64,000 nt of DNA from Branchiostoma floridae (taxonomy: Eukaryota; Chordata; Leptocardii; Amphioxiformes; Branchiostomatidae), in contig NW_023365706.1 of assembly GCF_000003815.2 (NCBI RefSeq), positions 344,272-408,271 on the forward strand, written 5' to 3'. The notes beneath the pieces were generated by a model. The model had not been told where the DNA came from. It worked only from the letters and a program-made list of their open reading frames with translations, and searched no databases. Made by a program: the position numbers and the translations under genes. Of the stretch, positions 22,017-33,218 are shown in pieces (the stretch's first letter is position 1; the number at the start of each line of letters is the position of its first letter).

Positions 22017-25000
22017 GTAAGTGTATTTTAACTTCTGACTACCATTATTGAGCCAACATTTAGTCTATTAGCCAGTTTTTTTTTTCAAATTGTTTCAGTT
22101 ATATTTACAAAGCATCCCAAATCATGACTAATCTCTTGATTCCGACGATAAACTGCAAAACGCCAATATTAATATATTTCTCACCCATTGTAAATCAAGC
22201 GTACAGACAATATCTTAACACGTTAAGTTTACTCGTCTGACCACAATAACAACCACGAAAGGCTGTCGGTTCATTTCAGGGTCAAAAACAGAATTATTAA
22301 TGAACCTTTTGTTTCTCCCATACCGTCTCTCCGAACCATAAACAAACCTCGCGGCAGTTTTCAGGTTTGCATATCACAGGTCAGGAGGCACAGGCTGAAC
22401 CGCCACAAGTCACATTCCTGAAAGTTCACTCTCGGCCCGAAATAGAAATATTCATGAGCCGTCCTGAAACGTAAACAACCACTGTTTATCTGGCAGCAAA
22501 CTCAGAAGGCATTTTCTATGTGGCGTATCTTATTACCTGGATGTGTAATCGACGGGACAAGTGACATGTTTTGTAGAAGTAAGTCAACAATGTAACAAGC
22601 ATAAGTATAATAAATAGATAAATAGCCATTTCGTCACAAGGGACAACACAACTATTCCTTTTAAGGAATGGTTGTGACAGAGAGTGAACTTTCATACTTC
22701 CTATATCACTGGGAGGGAATATCCTACATTTTCCCAAAAATGTTCCCTTTCGAGTTTTACCAACTCTTTAGAATACTTCATAAAATGACTGTTTCTAAAA
22801 TCCTCCAGTCTTAAAAGCTAATGGATTTGTGTTTCCCGCCTTACAGGTATAAGCATAATAAATAAATAGATTGTCGTTTCGTCACAAGAGACAGCACAAT
22901 TATTCACTTGCTCAGATCTGCCCACCGGCTTTCATTCCTGTCTGTAGACGGTACTATTTACACCCTCTTTCTTACTGTGATGGTCTTCAAAACCTCAAGT
23001 AGAATTCATTTATCAATTAATATTTGCTGCTATTTATTAATATCTTGCTCTTATTCTTCCTTTCTCTTCTGTCGTCATGTTTCAACACATTGTACAGGTA
23101 AAAAAATTAACAGATATTAATCATTTTTAAATGTTGATTCGAGGTGATCACAACACACTACTGATCAGTCTAAGTGGAAACAAATTTACATAATTACCCT
23201 AATAGACGACCTACTTCGGATAATGAATGACTGTAATAGAATTATTTCCCTTACGTTAAATACTATGGCTGTCATATCGGAGCTGAAGTTATATCTAGGA
23301 AAGTTGTATACAATATGATGTGCATTATGCTAATGAGTATCACATTTGAATAATTAGAGTGGAAACTTTATATTTCTTTTGTGGTCAATGGTAAGGATTT
23401 CCAATTGGAGGTAAATGTTGTAGGAAAAGTAAATACAATTTCACGGTACCTTTTAGGAAATGCTCATACAAATAATTCGCATTGTGTTGATGAGTGTCAA
23501 ATTTGCATAATGAATGCAGAAACTGTATATCTCTCTTGTTGTAAAATTGGCAGCGATTTCCTATAGGTGGCTTTATGCAATGTGTATACAATGGCATGTG
23601 GGTAATGCTTATGATAATCTTATTTGCATAATTAATGTAGAAACTTCATTTGGCTTTTGTGGTAAATGTTAATTGGTAGGGACTTAATATTGCAGATATA
23701 AGTAGTTTGACAAAATGCAATTTCCAAAAATTGTGGGCTTTGCTACTAAGCACTAAATCGGCATAATTAATGACGCCGTTTCATGCTTCATATATCACTG
23801 GAATGGAAATATCCTGCATTTTCTCGACAATGTTCCCTTTCAAGTCTTACCAGGTCCACAATATAACAGTAGTCTAAAAAGCTAATAGATTTATTTTTGT
23901 TTCCCATGTCAGTGTACCTGTGAGAGACTGGTACCGGGTGGAGGCGTCTCTACTACTGCAGCCTCCCTGCCCAGTGAGCGGACGGGAACAACTCAGTCCA
24001 GTGAGTCGGTGTCCACTACCGTCGCCCGGCTGACTGAGATGACGTCACCAATAAACCTTCAGCCTTCCACTCGATGCACCGGAAGTACAGCATCTGCTGA
24101 GATCACGACAAGTGAGCGGACGGTAACAGCACATCCCAGTACCCCCCCATCGTACCACAGAGTCCGCAGGTCCTGCAACCGGTGAGGAATCTACAGTCTT
24201 TATAAAAATAGTGAATCTAGAGACAGGTTCCTCTTACTTTGTATCAAATCTTTTATTTCTCATATACATATATACGAAGAGAACTAGTTCATGATGATAA
24301 TCCTGAACTGTTAATTTAGGAATTCAAACCCGTCTTGCCGATGGTTCAAACCCGCTTGAAGGCCGAGTGGAGGTCCGAAACGGGACCGGCCAATGGGGCT
24401 CCGTCTGTGATGACAACTTTGACCTGCAGGACGCTCATGTTGTCTGCAGACAGCTCGGCTTCGGGGCGGCCCTGGAGGTGAAACTGGCGGGTCATTTTGG
24501 GGAAGGTTCGGGGAACGTCTGGCTGGACGAGGTGGCCTGCAGGGGCAACGAGACGGACCTTGGAGACTGTCCTGCTGACTCCTGGGGACGGAGTGACTGT
24601 TCACACAAGGAGGATGTAGGGGTCGTCTGTGAAGGTAACGATACTTCATCAGAAGTTTGGTCCATTGAAGATTTAAAAGCCAATTAAACGGCTCATGTTT
24701 TAGAAGAGAGTTTCTTCTCACAGTTATAAATATAAATCAAAGAATAGACAGAGACTCCGGCATAGAAAGACCTCTAAAATTGAATTGTCGACTGCCCTTC
24801 TGCTTTGCCTTTGGAGTCACAGAGAGCAATCAACTTACAGAAGTCGTCCTGTCTAGTATATGCTATTTTTACTTCAGTTTGTTCACTCACAGTTCTTTTG
24901 CATTTTCTTTTTTTTTTTTTTTTTCACACACACAAACCCACACGAGCAGGAGGCCGCAGTCCTCCTGAATTGAGTGCGATTTGTTACATTTTGGCCTCAT

Positions 25001-28000
25001 AAAAACGCGGCATAAACATACAAATATACAAATGCAGGTTACAACGATCGGCAAGCACGAGACCTAATAACATTACTGAGCAATTGAGTCGTTGAACAGT
25101 CTTACAGCTGTGTGCACAAAGGACCTTGTCAGTCTTTCAGTTCTGGCCTTTGGTACAGAGAACAAGTTATGATTCCTCAACTGCCTGCCTGAGGTGCCTG
25201 TTTGACAAGTCCTTTGTGTGTGTGCGTGTTCGTAGGAGGCGGATCTTTGCGTCTTGTCGGAGGCGTCGCGCCGTGGGGAGGGCGGCTGGAGTTCCGCCCG
25301 TGGCAGGCGGCGGAGTTGGGAACCGTGTGCAACACCAGCTGGACAGAGGCTGAAACTGAGCTCGTCTGCAGGCAGCTAGGTTATACCGGTGGAGTGAGCG
25401 CCAGCCTGCCAGCTTTTGGGGAGGGGACAGGCCCGATATGGCTGGGTGACGTCACCTGTGAGGAAGACGACGTCAGCATCACATCTTGTCGCTTCAGCTG
25501 GGAACCTTCAGACTGTGATCATAGCCAGGACGTAGCTGTTGTCTGTACAGGTTGGTTCTTACTTCCGTTTAGATCATACGAAAAATCATTTCAATGTATG
25601 AACAAGATTTAGCAATGTAATCGCAATACAAGTCGACAGTCAGTGGTGACTGACTGAGATCACTGGGGAGGCTCTGGTCACTGAACGACGTTTCTTATAT
25701 CAGGCCAACACCTATAGTTGATGACTTTCTTCGTTATCACAGGTGGTGTGTCCGTTCGCCTTACCGGCAGCCAGAGCCCGTTACAAGGCCGAGTGGAGGT
25801 CCGTCCCGGAAATGGAGACTGGGGAACGGTCTGTGATGACGGGTTTGACGACAGGGACGCCCAGGTGGTCTGTAGACAGCTCGGGTATCGGGGTGGAGTC
25901 ACCACGGCAGGAGGAGACTTCGGAGACGGGGCTGGGCTCATACGGCTGGGGATACTAGACTGCTCTGGTGACGAGTCTTCTGTAGCGGACTGTGAGATCA
26001 ACAGGTGGGGAGACCACGACTGCAGCCACAAGAAAACTGCAGGAGTCATCTGCACAGGTACGTTTAAATAAAATATTATTGGGACGTTGGAAGAATGCAA
26101 ACATTACATGTAGAGACTGCAACACATACTCGATTCACTCTAACAGATGACGTGTCCGTTCGACTGAACGGAAGCCAAAGTCCGCTACAAGGCCGAGTGG
26201 AGATCCGCCCAAAACACGGTGACTGGGGAACGATCTGTGATGACGGGTTTGACGACAAGGACGCCCAGGTGGTCTGTAGACAGATCGGGTATCGGGGTGG
26301 AGTCGCCACGGCAGGAGGAGACTTCGGAGAAGGGACGGGAAATATCTGGTTACAGAATGTTAACTGCATCGGGGCAGAATCTTCTTTAGGTGACTGTCCG
26401 ATTCAGAGTTGGGGCAGTCAAGACTGCAGCCACAGACAGGACGCAGGAGTCGTCTGCACAGGTACGGAGTTTGCATGTGTTGCACAAAATCATTGCCTTG
26501 CGTTGCCTTATCGAAATATTTATCATAAACGCCGGTCACAATTAATCTTTCTTTATACGTGCAGTGATTTTATGGATCATATATTTGCAGTATAATAAAT
26601 TCATGGATCATATCAGTGGAGTGACGATGATGCTGAATTTTACAGGATTAATTTGATGTCTGAAGAAACGAGGTTGGAAAAAGTTTACTATTTTCAGGAA
26701 TCCATTTAAACTATGATTTAACCGTTTCAATTTAAATCAGATATTCAACAGTCAGATACCAGATACATTTATATAATGTTTAATGTTTAGGCGAGGTGTC
26801 CGTCCGACTTATCGGAGGCCAGAATTCATCAGAAGGCCGAGTGGAGGTCCGGCCCGGAAATGGAGACTGGGGAACGGTCTGTGATGACGGGCTTGACAAC
26901 AGGTACGCCCAGGTGGTCTGTAGACAGCTCGGGTATCGGGGTGGAGTCTCCAGGGTGGGAGGAGTTTTTCCTGAAGGGACAGGAAACATCTGGCTGGACA
27001 ATCTCAGCTGCGCGGGGAACGAGTCTTCTGTAGCGGACTGTGAGATCAGCAGGTGGGGAGACCACGACTGTACCCACAAGGAGGATGCAGGAGTCGTCTG
27101 TGGCAATGCAGCAGGTGTGATGCATGCATCTGTTGTTTCCTAACCTTTTATTCAACTTTGTTGATATTGTCGTTTTCCAGAGGAAGACTGTGCTGGGTAT
27201 TATTCATCCGGACGGACAAGTGGAGTCTATCCAATCGGCCTCCTCCCCGCTGATGTAGAGGCGTACTGTGACATGAATACCGCAGGTAGGGTTTTTGCCA
27301 AGTTCGCGTTTCTATCTTTTATTCTACATGTATGTCTGCTCGTGTCTGAGTATGTGTGCGTATGTGTGCGTGTTTGTATGCATGTATGTATGTGTGTGTG
27401 TGTGTGTGTGCGTGTTTGTCTATTTCCCTTTCATTGAACAAATTGCTTACACGTCTTTACTATTTGCTAACCTTACTTTCTCCCCACAGGAGGCGGTTGG
27501 ACCGTGATCCAGCGGCGGCAGGACGGGTCGGTTCCCTTCAACCGGACCTGGGAGGAGTACAAACTGGGCTTTGGGAACAAGAACGGGGAGTACTGGCTGG
27601 GAAACGAGAACATCCACCTCCTGACTAATCAGAAGAACTATCGCCTACGGATTGAACTTTCAGACTGGCAAGGGGAGTCACGTTGGGCAGAGTACAGCAC
27701 CTTCAGGTGAGTAAATCACCTTCAGGTGAGCAAAACAACTTCAGGCGAGCAAAACAACTTCAGGTGAGTAAAACACTTTCAAGTGAATAAAAATACCTTC
27801 AGGTGAGTAAAACACTTCAGATGAGCAAATCACTTTCAGGTGAGTAAAACACTGTTGATTAAAAAAAACTTGAAGAAATTCAGGTGAGTAAAGCATATTA
27901 TGGTAAGAAAAAACTTTAGATGAGAAAAAAACTTTAGTGAGTAAAAAAAACTTAAGATGAGTAAAAAACCTTCAGACACGCAAATACTGACACACACACT

Positions 28001-28791
28001 CACACATACGTGCATACACACGTTTTGTTTATGAGTGTATACATGTGTTTATATTGTGTGTGTGTGTGTTATGCGTCTGTATTCATATATATATATATAT
28101 ATGAATGTGTATGTGTTTGTTTATTTATGTTTACAAATGTGTGTGCGATTGCATATGTGTGTCTGTAAGTATGTATGCATGTATGTATGTATGTATGTAT
28201 GTATGTATGTTTGTATGTATGTATGTATGTATGTATGTATGTATGTATGTATGTTTGTATGTTTGTATGCATGTATGTATGTATGTATGTATGTAACGTT
28301 ATGTATGTATGTATGTATGAACATGCAATGGTGTGTTTGAAGGTGCAGCATCAATCAATAACAGCGCGATTACTATACGTTGAATCAAATTATTTTTCTA
28401 GTTATTTATTACATAAATTTATGATGAAAATCTTTATCGTTCATTAAATCTCGCTGGTTTCATATTTCCACCCAGGGTATCAGGTGAGTCGGACGGGTAC
28501 CGGCTGCACATTTCCGGGTATTCAGGCACCGCGGGAGACTCCATGGCTCACAACAACGGGCAGAGGTTCTCCACTGTGGACAGGGACAATGATGCCCTCA
28601 GCAGCGTCCATTGTTCTCAGCGGCACGGACAGGGCGGCTGGTGGTTTGGACACTGCAGCAACTCCTTCCTCAACGGACGCTACCTGGGCAACTGTGGGAG
28701 CTCCTGTCCATCCTGGCAAGGTGTGGAGTGGTACCACTGGAGAGGCCCTTATTACTCCCTGAAGTCTGTGTCTATGAAGATCAGGCCATAA
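21114..28791 (+). CDS. SRCR-FReD gene 3 (G3): complete architecture with 5 SRCR
   Basis: The most complete member. Exons: 21114-22016 (signal peptide, Cys segment, coiled coil; donor GTAAGT), 23925-24181 (stalk), 24320-24634, 25236-25550, 25743-26057, 26147-26461, 26791-27114 (SRCR1-5), 27181-27285, 27490-27706, 28476-28791 (FReD). The first exon ends in phase 0, which matches the stalk acceptor and confirms that the coiled coil belongs to the same gene. The stalk exon is one base too long for the phase of SRCR1 (see that entry), so as assembled the frame breaks there. AATAAA at 28867. Predicted role: secreted oligomeric pattern-recognition protein. Confidence 0.82.
22017..23924 (+). repeat. 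G3 long intron with internal duplications
   Basis: 1.9-kb intron. A block with TATATCACTGG...GGAAATATCCT...AATGTTCCCTTT...AAAGCTAAT occurs at about 22700-22850 and again at about 23795-23910. An ATAAATAGAT...TTTCGTCACAAG block occurs at about 22608 and 22862. A third set of imperfect repeats of about 120 bp (TTTGCATAAT/TAATG motif) fills about 23290-23720. No additional coding exon recognised. Confidence 0.6.
23925..24181 (+). CDS. G3 stalk exon, longer, with apparent 1-nt frameshift
   Basis: 257 nt. Acceptor after CCTGTGAG; encodes [19 protein letters not shown], a second Ser/Thr-rich block ([16 protein letters not shown]) and [19 protein letters not shown], about twice the length of the G2 and G4 stalks. 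Beyond a run of seven C (about 24141) the frame is shifted by +1 relative to the paralogs, so the donor G|GTGAGG at 24182 is in phase 2 instead of phase 1. A homopolymer sequencing error is as likely as a real mutation. Confidence 0.6.
24320..27114 (+). CDS. G3 SRCR exons 1-5
   Basis: Five phase 1-1 SRCR exons: 24320-24634, 25236-25550, 25743-26057, 26147-26461, 26791-27114, each with six Cys. SRCR2 has diverged most ([21 protein letters not shown]). SRCR3 is a mosaic: its first half ([14 protein letters not shown]) matches the SRCR3 type, its second half ([18 protein letters not shown]) the last-SRCR type. SRCR5 ends with the GNAAG spacer before the FReD, as in G2's last SRCR. The two extra domains relative to G2 and G4 fit exon duplication. 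Confidence 0.88.
24635..25235 (+). other. G3 SRCR1-SRCR2 intron
   Basis: 600-bp intron with a poly-T run at about 24908-24924 and a CA-rich stretch after it. No exon or element recognised. Confidence 0.5.
27181..28791 (+). CDS. G3 fibrinogen-related domain, three exons
   Basis: Exons 27181-27285, 27490-27706, 28476-28791 (stop TAA). All FReD landmarks are present: [48 protein letters not shown]. The first C-terminal variable loop is three residues shorter ([10 protein letters not shown]), and pocket-flanking residues are GHCSNS and [13 protein letters not shown]. Confidence 0.88.
27330..27420 (+). repeat. GT/TATG microsatellite in G3 FReD intron
   Basis: GTATGTGTGTGTGTGT tract at the same intron position as in G1 and G2. 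Confidence 0.85.
27698..27970 (+). repeat. Splice-donor minisatellite in G3 FReD intron
   Basis: About 13 decayed units of ACCTTCAGGTGAGTAAAAC beginning at the authentic donor (27707). It is alignable unit by unit to the distal part of the G1 array (both contain TTGATTAAAAAAA and CAGACACGCAAATACTG), so G1 and G3 share a more recent common array than G2 and G4. Confidence 0.9.
28055..28320 (+). repeat. (TATG)n microsatellite
   Basis: (TA)n at about 28086-28101, then about 35 TATG units at 28168-28320 with TTTG and CATG interruptions. Open frames on both strands across it are repeat artefacts. Confidence 0.95.
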
Positions 28792-29512
28792 ACAGCATAC
28801 TTTCTGCATTACCTGTGTAAAATCTGTTGGAGTTTTTAATGAATTTATCCAACACCAACATTATGAAATAAACCCAGTAATATTATTTGTCCGATCATGA
28901 CCAACCCTCTATCCAATCACCTTTGATTAACAGATAAAACATGTTTGTTCATGATCGGACATTAAATTTTGCATATATGCACTGATAATTTGCTTCGAGT
29001 GTTTTGTTAGATTTTTACTTTTTGTATTATATACTCAATCAATGGTTGTAGCATTTTCCTGTTGCTGCTTGCATTATATTTCACATGGAGCAGAACAGAG
29101 CAAACGGTAAACGAAACTTAAGATATTATTAAACGAATACATGAAAATACTTCTTTTCATTACGTTAATCAGAAGATAACATTTACTATTCCCAAAGGAA
29201 TGGAAAGCAAATTCATTTCAGTGATGCAAATAACATGTAATGGCTATCATCGAGAATTAGATGACAACTTAATACATTCATACCTTTGTACGTGATGCCT
29301 CTCTTACAATGTACAGTTGTATCATGATGATCTTGATTAGAAGCACAACCTTGGCTTCCAGTGACATTACAACGTTTTCAGAATATTGAAATGCGCTTTG
29401 CCCTGTACTTCTATCATGTTGTGATCAGGAAGCCTTGGTAGAATATTACACAATGGCAAGAATATCTGTAATAACACTGCTTTTTGAGCTGATAAAGACA
29501 ATCACTTGCGTT
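28792..29512 (+). other. G3 3' UTR and flank
   Basis: AATAAA at 28867-28872. The following AT-rich sequence is a diverged copy of the flank after G1 and G4 (shared TTTGTTCATGATCGGACATTAAAT and CATGTTGTGATCAGGAAGCC blocks). No gene seen. Confidence 0.55.
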
Positions 29513-30292
29513 TAGATCGACAGTCGGTGAAGTATAATCTCTATCTGGGTAATCAGGGCACATCACAGTTTGACCCTATATGATCTGGTGTCCTGGTAGC
29601 CCATTCAGCGAAGTACGACCGACAGTCCATCTAGACCGAAAGGAACTTTAATCCTGTAATCTATAACGCAATTCCCTGTACCTAAAGCTAATAAAAGAGG
29701 AATTGATACAACGTCTTTGTGGTTTGTATGTTTGTAAGCGTTGCTTTAAGGCACTGTAACTGTGTAGATAAACGAGTTTGCGAAGAGCTATGGCTGCAGT
29801 ACTTTAGCCGGCCGTAGAGTGTCTCTTTTTGGGCCGTGCTGGCCGGAAGCAAGGAGCATAACCTCCTGGAAAGACAAGGTAACTCACAATTTCGACCGAT
29901 ACAAAAGCACCAAATGGTTCTTCTCATACATAACAGGTCTTAACACTTTCAGATTGACCACACCTTTTTGACTTATGACCTTTCCAGTCCCAACAGCGCA
30001 CCCTGGTTACCCCACCCAGTACTGTAGTATGACCGACTGTCGATCTGTAACCCATGGAGTTTACTGTATAAGACCGTTTACAGTTAAAGAGGGCTTGCTG
30101 TAGTGTTTTTGTGCTTGTATGTTTGTTAGTTGTAATGATGATGTTTAATGACGTAATACGATTTAAAACCAGCGTAATTTGGATTTCGGTAATCACAACA
30201 CGACAAAATTTGACCCTATGACCCCCAATTTCGTTCTGCGTGTCCTGGTTACCCAATTCATTACACTACGACCGACTGTCGTTCTACAACCA
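29513..30292. repeat. Three TIR elements (GATCGACAGTCGG family)
   Basis: Copies at about 29513-29633 (ends TAGATCGACAGTCGG / CCGACAGTCCATCTA), a 5'-truncated copy about 29952-30036 and an eroded copy about 30176-30292. The duplicated order reflects tandem copying of this spacer. Confidence 0.7.
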
Positions 30293-30419
30293 ATTGGACA
30301 TTTATGTATTAGATAACTCCATTCTTTGTACCTGAAACTAATAGAGGACTTGATGCTGTGTCTTTGTGGTTTTATATATTTGTTATCGTCACTTTGTATC
30401 GGGCCACTGTAACTGCACA

Positions 30420-31525
30420 AATAAACGAGTTTGCGGAGAACGCCGGTTGCAGTGCTTTAGTCAGCCGTAAGGTGTCTCTTTTGAGACGTTCTGACGGGAG
30501 GGCATAAGTCACAAGTCACAAGCCTCTACGCGACAAACTACGTTTTTAAGTTAGTGGATTTTTGTACATAAGTTTTCATAAGCAGATATTCTGTGCACTT
30601 GTAATGACCCCTATGACCGAATATAAGCCCAAACCGGCACCGTGTAGGGAGCGTGATCTCCTCGGGGGTAGCGGCAGGGCCCTCCGCAAGAATTGACGCC
30701 GTTGGCGACCTGATGGCAAGAACAGGGGTGCCTAAGCATTTGCACGAACCCTATGAGATTCGTACGAATATTATGTGATACGCACGAATCACTATGCGAA
30801 AACGCACGAACCTTATGAAAATCACACGAATCACTATGCGAAAACGTACGAATATTATGTGATTCGCACGAATCACTATGTGACACACACGAACCTTATG
30901 CGATTTGCACGAACCTTATGCGAAACCGGCCAACTGCCCTCGGGTCACCTGACATCACGTCATTCGCATAAAGTTCGCGCAAATCACATAAGGTTCGTAC
31001 GTTTTCGCATAGTGATTCTTGTGATTTTCATAAGTTGCGTACGTTTTCGCATAGTGATTCTTGTGATTTTCATAAGTTGCGTACGTTTTCGCATAGTGAT
31101 TCGTGTGATTTTCATAAGGTGCGTACATTTTCGCATAGTGATTCGTGTGATTTTCATAAGGTGCGTACATTTTCGCATAGTGATTCGTGTGATTTTCATA
31201 AGGTTCGTGCGTTTTCGCATAGTGATTCGTGCGTATCACATAATGTTCGTATGAATCTCATAGGGTTCATGCAAATGCTTAGGCACCCCTGAAGAATGGT
31301 TCGCTTCGACCGTTACAAAAGTACCAAATGGTCTTTTGTAAACATAACAAGTCTGAACACCTTCATATCAAAATCAAAGGAGATATAGTTTCTTCTAAAA
31401 AACTACATACAGAGTTTAGAGAATCACCGGCACATGGCAGAATTGTTTTCGGGCGAATGTGTACCTTCCCCCGCCGACCAATTACAGACGACCCGGTCGG
31501 GTCACTGTTGTGCAATGACTGAGGC
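30420..31525 (+). other. Recurrent decayed ORF module, copy 3, split by a hairpin element
   Basis: Left part 30420-30722 ends CTGATGGCAAGAA; right part resumes AAGAATGGTTCGCTTCGACC at 31292. After the insertion the frame reads KGDIVSSKKLHTEFRESP, GRIVFGRMCTFPRRP and ITDDPVGSLLCND to TGA (31522), the best-preserved downstream half of the module. Confidence 0.55.
30723..31291. mobile_element. Foldback element with 42-bp internal satellite
   Basis: Starts CAGGGGTGCCTAAGCA and ends TGCTTAGGCACCCCTG; the two arms stay complementary for over 200 bp around a centre near 30925-30950. Flanked by AAGAA on both sides, a 5-bp target duplication confirmed by the uninterrupted module copies (GGCAAGAATGG). 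The right arm contains about six tandem units of 42 bp (TTTTCGCATAGTGATTC...GATTTTCATAAGGTGCG). Because 42 is divisible by three, open frames appear on both strands; they are not genes. CAGGG ends with a 5-bp duplication suggest a hAT-related non-autonomous element. Confidence 0.88.
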
Positions 31526-31679
31526 GGTTCTTGTCGACTAGCTTACTTTGTAACATAAAGAATCATGAAGTAACTGAATATAGGGGTATAGACATATTAT
31601 TGATTGTGAGCCGTAGGTTACATGTAGAATACAGTACTAAGTACTTGCACCACCCCATCCCCCTCAACCCCATAAGACC

Positions 31680-32003
31680 TTAGCCCAGCATAAGATACAC
31701 CTGTGCTGGAGGTGAGCCAAACGTCCGTCAGGTCGGTCAGGATCAGATGTGACGTAGTAACTTGGCTCAGATACTTACCAATATTTTTATTGTAAACGTG
31801 TAGTAAAACTTAGCAATCTTCAATTCCTTCTTAAGGCGTCAAGGCAAGAGTCAGAAAAAAATGTTTATGATGATAAAAATGAATACCACCAAAGTCGAGG
31901 TTGTTTTAATGTGTGGATAACTTTTCACCCCCAGCCTTCCCCGCCCTTCCCCAGTTGAAACTTGAAAATCAAGTTATGACGCAGGTGTTTTAATTGAGAT
32001 GGC
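31680..32003 (+). pseudogene. Relic promoter plus start codon of a deleted SRCR-FReD gene copy
   Basis: 31680-31760 copies the conserved promoter block and 31800-31998 copies the 5' leader (GATAACTTTTCACCCCCAGCC, TATGACGCAGGTGTTTTAAT) of G2 and G4. It ends in GAGATGGCG (ATG at 31999), matching the ATGGCGAGTG start of the intact genes, then leaves homology and stops at TAA within three codons. It appears to be the 5' end of a fifth gene copy whose body was deleted. Confidence 0.65.
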
Positions 32004-32394
32004 GATTTAATTGATTAGATGTTGAGGGGTAGCTCATGTTTGCTGTGTTGATGCGTAATAAAAAATGACTGTCAGACGATGCAAAACGTACAGAACATAA
32101 AACTACAAAGCAGACGTAAGAAGTTTTTCTTTCTCGGCAATTAACAAGCTTAACTGTCAGTGATTGAGTGGCACGTCATCGACAATTTTCTTCAAATACT
32201 TACATGATCCTGTGGATTCTCGACTCTCCCCTTTGAAAATGGGGGAATGAGAGAATGAATTCCCCATTATACACCTATGCTGGAGGTGAGTTGCAAAACA
32301 GTTGTTACAAAGGACACTGACAGGCATCAAGAGATGGAACACACCGTTGCTAGCTATAGGTTAGTAGATTTTGCCATGTGCGAAGGTTCGGCGT
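32004..32394 (+). other. Spacer between relic promoter and module copy 4
   Basis: No gene recognised. A short remnant of the promoter block (ACACCTATGCTGGAGGTGAG) occurs at about 32269-32288, indicating yet another broken duplicate. Confidence 0.5.
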
Positions 32395-32755
32395 ATAGTG
32401 ACGCCCTTGACAAGACACAAGACACAAGCCGAAACAGTCACCGTCTAGGTGGCGAGATCTTCCCGGGCGTAGTGGCAGGATCTCCCGTAAGAATTCTCGT
32501 TAATTGCGCGATCCAATGACACGAAGGGTTCCTTTCGACCTATAAAAAAGTAGCAAATGCAGTCATTTTCATCCTAACAAATATTAACGCTTTCATATTG
32601 GGACAACGGAGGTATGGTTTCTTATACGAAATTACGTGCGGAGTTTGGAGAATCACCGGGACGTGGCAGAATTGTTGTCGGGCGGATGTGTACCTTCCCC
32701 CGCCAGCCGGTAACAGACGACCCGGTCGGGTCACTGTTGTGTAATGACTGACAGG
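32395..32755 (+). other. Recurrent decayed ORF module, copy 4
   Basis: The most degenerate upstream copy, lacking the ATGGCAAGAATGG start, but CGGAGTTTGGAGAATCACC, GGCAGAATTGTTGTCGGGCGG and GACGACCCGGTCGGGTCACT remain, ending at TGTAATGACTGA (32750). Confidence 0.5.
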
Positions 32756-32904
32756 TTTCTCGTTGACTAGCTTAGTTTGTAGCATAAACAAACTTGAAGT
32801 AACTGAAGCCGGCATAGATATATTATTGCTGGTTAGCCGTAAGCTACATGTGGATACAATACTAAGTACTTTTACCCCCCACCCCCCAAAATCCCATAGG
32901 GCCT

Positions 32905-33218
32905 TAGCCCACCATATGACATACCTGTGCTGGAGGTGAGCCAAACGTCCGTCAGGTCGGTCAGGATCAGGTGTGACGTAGTAACTTGGCGTACCAAGAT
33001 TGCACACGTGTTCATTGCACACGTGTAGTAAAGCAATCTTCCTTCTTAAGGCATCAAGGCAAGAGTCAGAAAAAGGTTGATGATAAAAATCATGAAAATG
33101 TATACCACCAAAGTTGACCTTGTTTTAATGTGTGGATAACTTTTCACCCCCAGCCTTCCCTGCCCTTCCCCAGTTGAAACTTGAAAATCAAGTTATGACG
33201 CAGGTGTAAATTGACAAG
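32905..33218 (+). promoter_or_regulatory. G4 proximal promoter / 5' UTR block
   Basis: Same organisation as G2: ATACCTGTGCTGGAGGTGAG, then AGGTGTGACG (T-box-like half-site 32969-32976), ATTGCACACGTG sites near 32999 and 33018, and GACGCAGGTGT at 33197-33207, 11 bp before the ATG. Confidence 0.45.

Noticed and set aside
28035-28447. Open frames of repeated YVCM / HTYI residues
   Set aside because: Translation of (TATG)n microsatellite, no gene signals.
30775-31254. Long overlapping open frames on both strands with repeated NHYAKTHEPYENH-like or HSDSCDFHKVRTF-like peptides
   Set aside because: They come from the 42-bp tandem unit (divisible by three) inside a foldback element; all frames of such a repeat stay open.
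30720-31290. CRISPR-like repeat array
   Set aside because: Eukaryotic context, no unique spacers, and the units form an inverted-repeat transposon.
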